From Mesaphorura yosii (lineage: Eukaryota; Arthropoda; Collembola; Poduromorpha; Tullbergiidae), in the NCBI GenBank assembly GCA_009869945.1, contig WIXG01000096.1, positions 165,475-229,474 on the forward strand: 64,000 nucleotides of DNA, read 5' to 3'. A program made the translations under genes and the position numbers. Under the pieces are notes generated by a model. It worked only from the letters and a program-made list of their open reading frames with translations, had not been told where the DNA came from and made no database searches. This document shows positions 60,192 through 64,000 of this stretch, piece by piece. How positions within the stretch are numbered: position 1 is the stretch's first letter; each line of letters starts with the position of its first letter.

Positions 60192-62800
60192 TCATTCAGT
60201 CTTAAGCCCATCCCAAATTCCAACCAGAATATGATTTTCCGGAGAAGCGTCTGGCGGGTCCATCTTCTTGAGCCATGTTTTGTATCCAACTTCCTCCCTT
60301 CCACGACATCGGTCCGTGTCGATGAGTCTCATAGCAAGCCGTCCTTGTTCGCTTCTACCAGAAGTGCAGTGATCCGCACTGTGTGCTAGGATTCTGTAGT
60401 AATTTTTTCTTTTGTTGTAGGGGTGGTCTTCCTCCGCATCCTCGAAGGCGTAGCTTTGAGGATAGGTGACTAAAGAATTTGGCTTCATTTTGCCGTAGCA
60501 GCAGGGAGAGATGACGAAAGATGCAGCAAAATCGCAGCGATAGGATTGTTGTATGACCAAATCGGTGGATGAGCCACAAGCATGGAGTGCGCAACCGATT
60601 TCAAATTGCCCAGTGAAGTTAGTGAGGTTGCATTGAAATATTGTCACGTTTTTTAGTCCAAGTTCTTCAACCCTTTTCTGAGCTCGCCGAAGCGATTCTT
60701 CCTTGTTGTCAATCAGGTATACTTCACAATCTTCAAACATCCACGCCACAGCAATTCCCAGAAGACCACAGCCTGAGCAGAAGTCAGCGATTCGAATTGG
60801 TGTCGTGTCTTCCTCTGTTCTGGTCACTGCCGTCATTTCGTACACGAACTGAATCATTTGTATCATGTTAGCGACTTGAGCGTTCTTCCTCTTCTGCCGA
60901 TTTTTGGGGAGACCACCACTTACGCCCGGAGAGACCGAGTTTGGATAATCAGCCCAATCAATCAGCGGACCCAAATTCAACTCTTCATTTGTACAGTACT
61001 CCATGATGTTATTAGGAGCAGAGAAAATTTTTATGGCTTGATTAGTCTCAATTGGAGCCGTGTACTTATTCTTGCTTCCAATGTAACGCACCATATCTCT
61101 TTGGTATAATGTTTCTTTCCGAATATCCCCGTCTGGGAGATGACCATCCACTGGAAGATTAGGGTATCCAAAGTGACGATATTTCGTGACCAAGTTAAAG
61201 CGACCAGTGAGAGGCGGCTTTCTCATGGCAACCTTGACTCTTTTTCTCCAGGCGCACACTCTAGGCAAGTGTTCTTGAATGGTAGTTTTCGTAAAAACTT
61301 CCTTCAACACCATAGTCACCGTCGGGTACAAGATTAAATCAGCTAAAGTCATTGCAGGACCTTCGACATAAGTATGCTCGATCTCTACATCTTTTGTATC
61401 TTCTTTTTGTTTTTCTGTCTTTTCCTCTTTTCTCTCTTCGGCCTCCTTCTCTTTTCGTTCTTCAGTCTCTTTCTTGGCTTCTTCGCCATTCTCCTCTTTT
61501 CGTTCTTCGGCCACTTTCTCCTGTTGTTCTCCTGCATTCTTACTTTGTTCTTCAGTCTCTTTCTCTTTTCCTTCGTCATTCCTCTTCCCTTTTCGTTCTT
61601 CTGTTTCCATGGCCTCCTCTTTTCTCTCTTCTACCTCCTCGGGCTCCGTCTGTGTCTTTTCTTCTGTCTCCATGACCTCCTTCTTTTTTCGTTCTTCATC
61701 TTTCTTCTCGGTCTCCTTCACTTTTCGTTCTTCAGTCTCCTTGGTCTCCGTCTCTTTCTTCTTTCTTTCTCCAGTCTCTCTTACCTTTCGCTTATCAGAC
61801 TTCACAGCTACATTTTTCTGCTCTCGTATTTTCTTGGAGATGTTGTGAACCTTCGGCGGTTGTGCCAAATGATACTCGAATCGGAGCAAATCTTCTGGTA
61901 TCGGGATGCTTCCCTGTGCTTCGCCATCTTCTCGATCATCTGCCAGTTGTTTAAGACTGGTGCTTAATGATTTTACCATTCGCACCGGAATGTCTTCTTC
62001 GCAGAATTTTGTAAACACTGAAGACTCGGCGCATGCTTGGAGACATGCTTCGCGAAACCCCAACAACGGCTTAAGCTTATTCGTCATATGACCATTCTGA
62101 GACCACGTGTGAAGCATTGCTGAAGAATACTTGAAGAGGAATCTGGTACACGAGGCAAGTCCAGACACAAAATGTTTTCTATCCGGAATGTAAATGCATG
62201 GAAATTTGCAATTTGCGCCAGTGTCCGATATAGTTGGGTAATCGGTGAGCAAATTAGTTGCGTACTTGACAAACCCATCATCCAAAGCCAGCTCGGTAAG
62301 ATCGGTACCGTCGCCACGTTCACGTACAATCAATTTGCGATCTCGTCGCACGCATTGAACTTCAATCCAATTTTTAAGATCGTATGCCTCATAAATGAAG
62401 AGAATCGTTGCAGTTTGTACGTCCACCAAGTGTAAGTTGTTACCGAAAGAGAAGCCAAGTTTTTTGTCCAACAAGTCATGATCGAGCACTTTGTCCAGTT
62501 TCATGCACCGAGCGTCTTCGTAGAATGTCTGGACGTACAAAATTGGCTTGCCCTTAATACTGGTGTAGTATTGGTGTCTGCTTCCATCGTGGTACTCCTT
62601 GGACATGACTTTCTTCTGTTCTCGCTTACTTGTTCCAAGGAAAGCTTTACTAGGTTCGCTGCTTTTAGGTTCGGCAGGAGTCGTGACCAACACGCTTTCC
62701 TGAAATTAGAGGGAAGAGAGCATTAAAAGCACTGAGAGCCATAGTGGTCTTTATTTCCTTAATTTGTGGAACCTACCCCTGGTTCAAATTGTAGATCCAT
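60192..62800 (-). CDS. GSTCD: GSTCD-like protein (GST C-terminal fold plus methyltransferase domain)
   Basis: GSTCD proteins join a glutathione-S-transferase C-terminal-like helical region to a Rossmann SAM-methyltransferase-like domain; their substrate is not settled. Exon 1 is 62777-62800 (MDLQFEPG, donor GTAGGT) and exon 2 is 60192-62699, giving about 843 residues against roughly 630 in human. The long frame has no ATG until well inside, so the short first exon supplies the start; that join is inferred. The family signature is clear: LLGFREACLQACAESS in the N-terminal half, VHN and a GST-C-like segment with TLADLILYPTV after about residue 446, then motif I ADFCSGCGLLGIAV (near 641-654), CALHACG (near 712), SPCCYG (near 739), and an ILVGI C-terminus matching MIVGV. 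Residues about 310-445 are a Lys/Glu repeat that accounts for much of the extra length. Confidence 0.88.
61393..61790 (-). repeat. Purine-rich imperfect repeat coding Lys/Glu (EERK) units
   Basis: On the coding strand this 400-nt tract is almost all purine and codes imperfect units around E-x-E-E-R-K; I count about seven EERK occurrences. On the plus strand the word TTTTCGTTCTT appears about five times. It sits between the N-terminal GSTCD region and the GST-C-like segment, where human GSTCD has a charged linker without such repeats. It is likely a long charged helix or coiled coil. The plus-strand complement yields a false 197-codon Phe/Leu-rich frame. Confidence 0.75.
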
Positions 62801-64000
62801 ATTGAAAGTAGAGAAACTTCGGTCAGTCTTGCTCCTTCTTCTGTCAAGTGTGCACAAGTTAACCGATATGGTTTGAGTCCTTTTCTCTACAATTCAAGAA
62901 TACACGATTAACGAACATGAACACGTGGATAGAGTAGTAGTTAGTAGTCGCATGTTTATAATTAATCAAGTACAAAATATTTACTAAATTAATCGAATCA
63001 ACTCACCCTTCGATCACTCTGACCGAACTGCTTTCAGTTGATTTATTTAAACAATCAGTACCAGCTTGAATTTAAATCACAGGTTGTTTAAACTTAACAA
63101 GAAGTTCCAGCTTGCAAAGGTACTCAAGCAGCTTCGAACTACGACCTGAGCCGAAAACTCACGACAAATGCAAAAAGATGATCTATTCCATTCCATTTTT
63201 ATATTAGCTGAAAAACCGCTTCATGTACACAGAAAAGACGCATTGTGCCTTTGTCCACTGTACACGTTGCGTCGATCTGGCAGAAGCGTTGCTACGATGC
63301 TGATTAGCCACAGCATTCAGGATTCTGAATGCAATTCTATAATGATGGATAAAAATACTCCTTTGCGTCAGTTTGATCAGTCAGGAGTAAATTTGAGTAA
63401 TTTTCAGTGTCATGCATGTCTACACATAAAATATTGGCTAGAATAAAAAAAAACACGATTTAATAATCATATTAAATGACCTCATATAGGATTTGGTGGG
63501 AAACAGTGCTCGCACTGATGATCACTTGAGTGTCTATTGCTCATCCAGAACTCATCGACATTGTTGTGACTCGTAGTGGTTTTGTGACGCCAATTAATTG
63601 TGGTTTCCATTCCCTTGGCTCGTGCTCGGCATAACCCGCTTTGTACAAGAATTTTGAGACTTGCATCGTCCATAATCGGCGAGCAGATCGTTCGTGTCTA
63701 ACTGATCAGCGGAAACTGTGTGTGGGTTAAATCCAGACCATACCTGTCGTATTTTCCTTCATGATTATGAGAACCGCTTGGACGTCCATCGGAGCCATTA
63801 TTATAGAGTATATGGATGCTCAAGCGAAGGTCTCCGAAATCCCAGGCATCAATTACGGAGTTATTGTAGAATAATTATGACAGACGAACGAAAACGTTGA
63901 TGAAATGGACACAGCTTTGCTTGTATAAATTCCCTGATTAGCGAATTAAGTGCTTGCTGTCTGATTCTTTAACGACTCGACAGGCTTATCTTGAAGTCAC
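62801..64000. other. GSTCD-like upstream region; nothing else recognised
   Basis: This 1.2 kb lies upstream of the GSTCD-like start codon and should contain its promoter. Frames at 63168-63446 plus and 63482-63673 minus have no domain or splice context that I can support. Confidence 0.4.

Noticed and set aside
61374-61967. Plus-strand 197-codon Phe/Leu/Ser-rich frame that looks like a multi-pass membrane protein
   Set aside because: It is the exact complement of the purine-rich EERK repeat of the GSTCD-like gene, which has strong family support on the minus strand; pyrimidine tracts automatically read as Phe/Leu/Ser.

Overview
The window is nuclear DNA from an animal, most likely an arthropod. 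All six recognisable genes are spliced, with GT-AG introns mostly 59-95 nt long. They encode metazoan or pan-eukaryotic proteins: a Dyrk2-type kinase, the SCPx thiolase/sterol carrier fusion, the cohesin loader Nipped-B/NIPBL, the PP6 phosphatase catalytic subunit, an SKP2-like F-box protein and a GSTCD-like methyltransferase. The species cannot be named from the sequence. There are no operons, Shine-Dalgarno sites, CRISPR arrays, phage genes or recognisable transposon proteins.

Layout. Positions 1 to about 25,250 hold no recognisable exon. They lie downstream, on the minus strand, of a large Dyrk2 exon (25,253-26,881) that ends at a splice donor in the middle of the kinase domain, so most or all of this stretch is best read as a very long intron. 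Positions 26,882-38,700 also lack a supported gene and probably hold Dyrk2 5' and regulatory sequence. The right part is gene dense: SCPx (minus, 8 exons, 38,709-41,726), a 3 kb divergent intergenic region, Nipped-B (plus, 22 exons, 44,750-54,227), PPP6C (plus, 5 exons, 56,557-57,797), Skp2-like (plus, 5 exons, 58,373-59,774) and GSTCD-like (minus, 2 exons, 60,192-62,800). The last two are tail to tail. The final 1.2 kb shows nothing recognisable.

How the genes relate. Nipped-B, PPP6C and Skp2 lie head to tail on one strand and, from family knowledge, all serve chromosome or cell-cycle control (cohesin loading, mitotic phosphatase, SCF ubiquitin ligase). They are not an operon, and co-regulation is only a possibility. 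SCPx is a peroxisomal lipid enzyme with an intact C-terminal AKL peroxisome signal.

Exon models were built by hand from reading frame, splice consensus and remembered protein families. For the spliced genes the intron phases add up across the whole coding sequence. The least certain joins are Nipped-B exon 4 to 5, a possible 42-nt intron inside Nipped-B exon 7, and the missing 3' half of Dyrk2. The most interesting leads are a spliced small ORF inside the only long Nipped-B intron, the Dyrk2 intron of at least 25 kb splitting the kinase core, a frame-preserving Skp2 intron that would encode a hydrophobic segment if retained, and a purine-rich repeat inside GSTCD.
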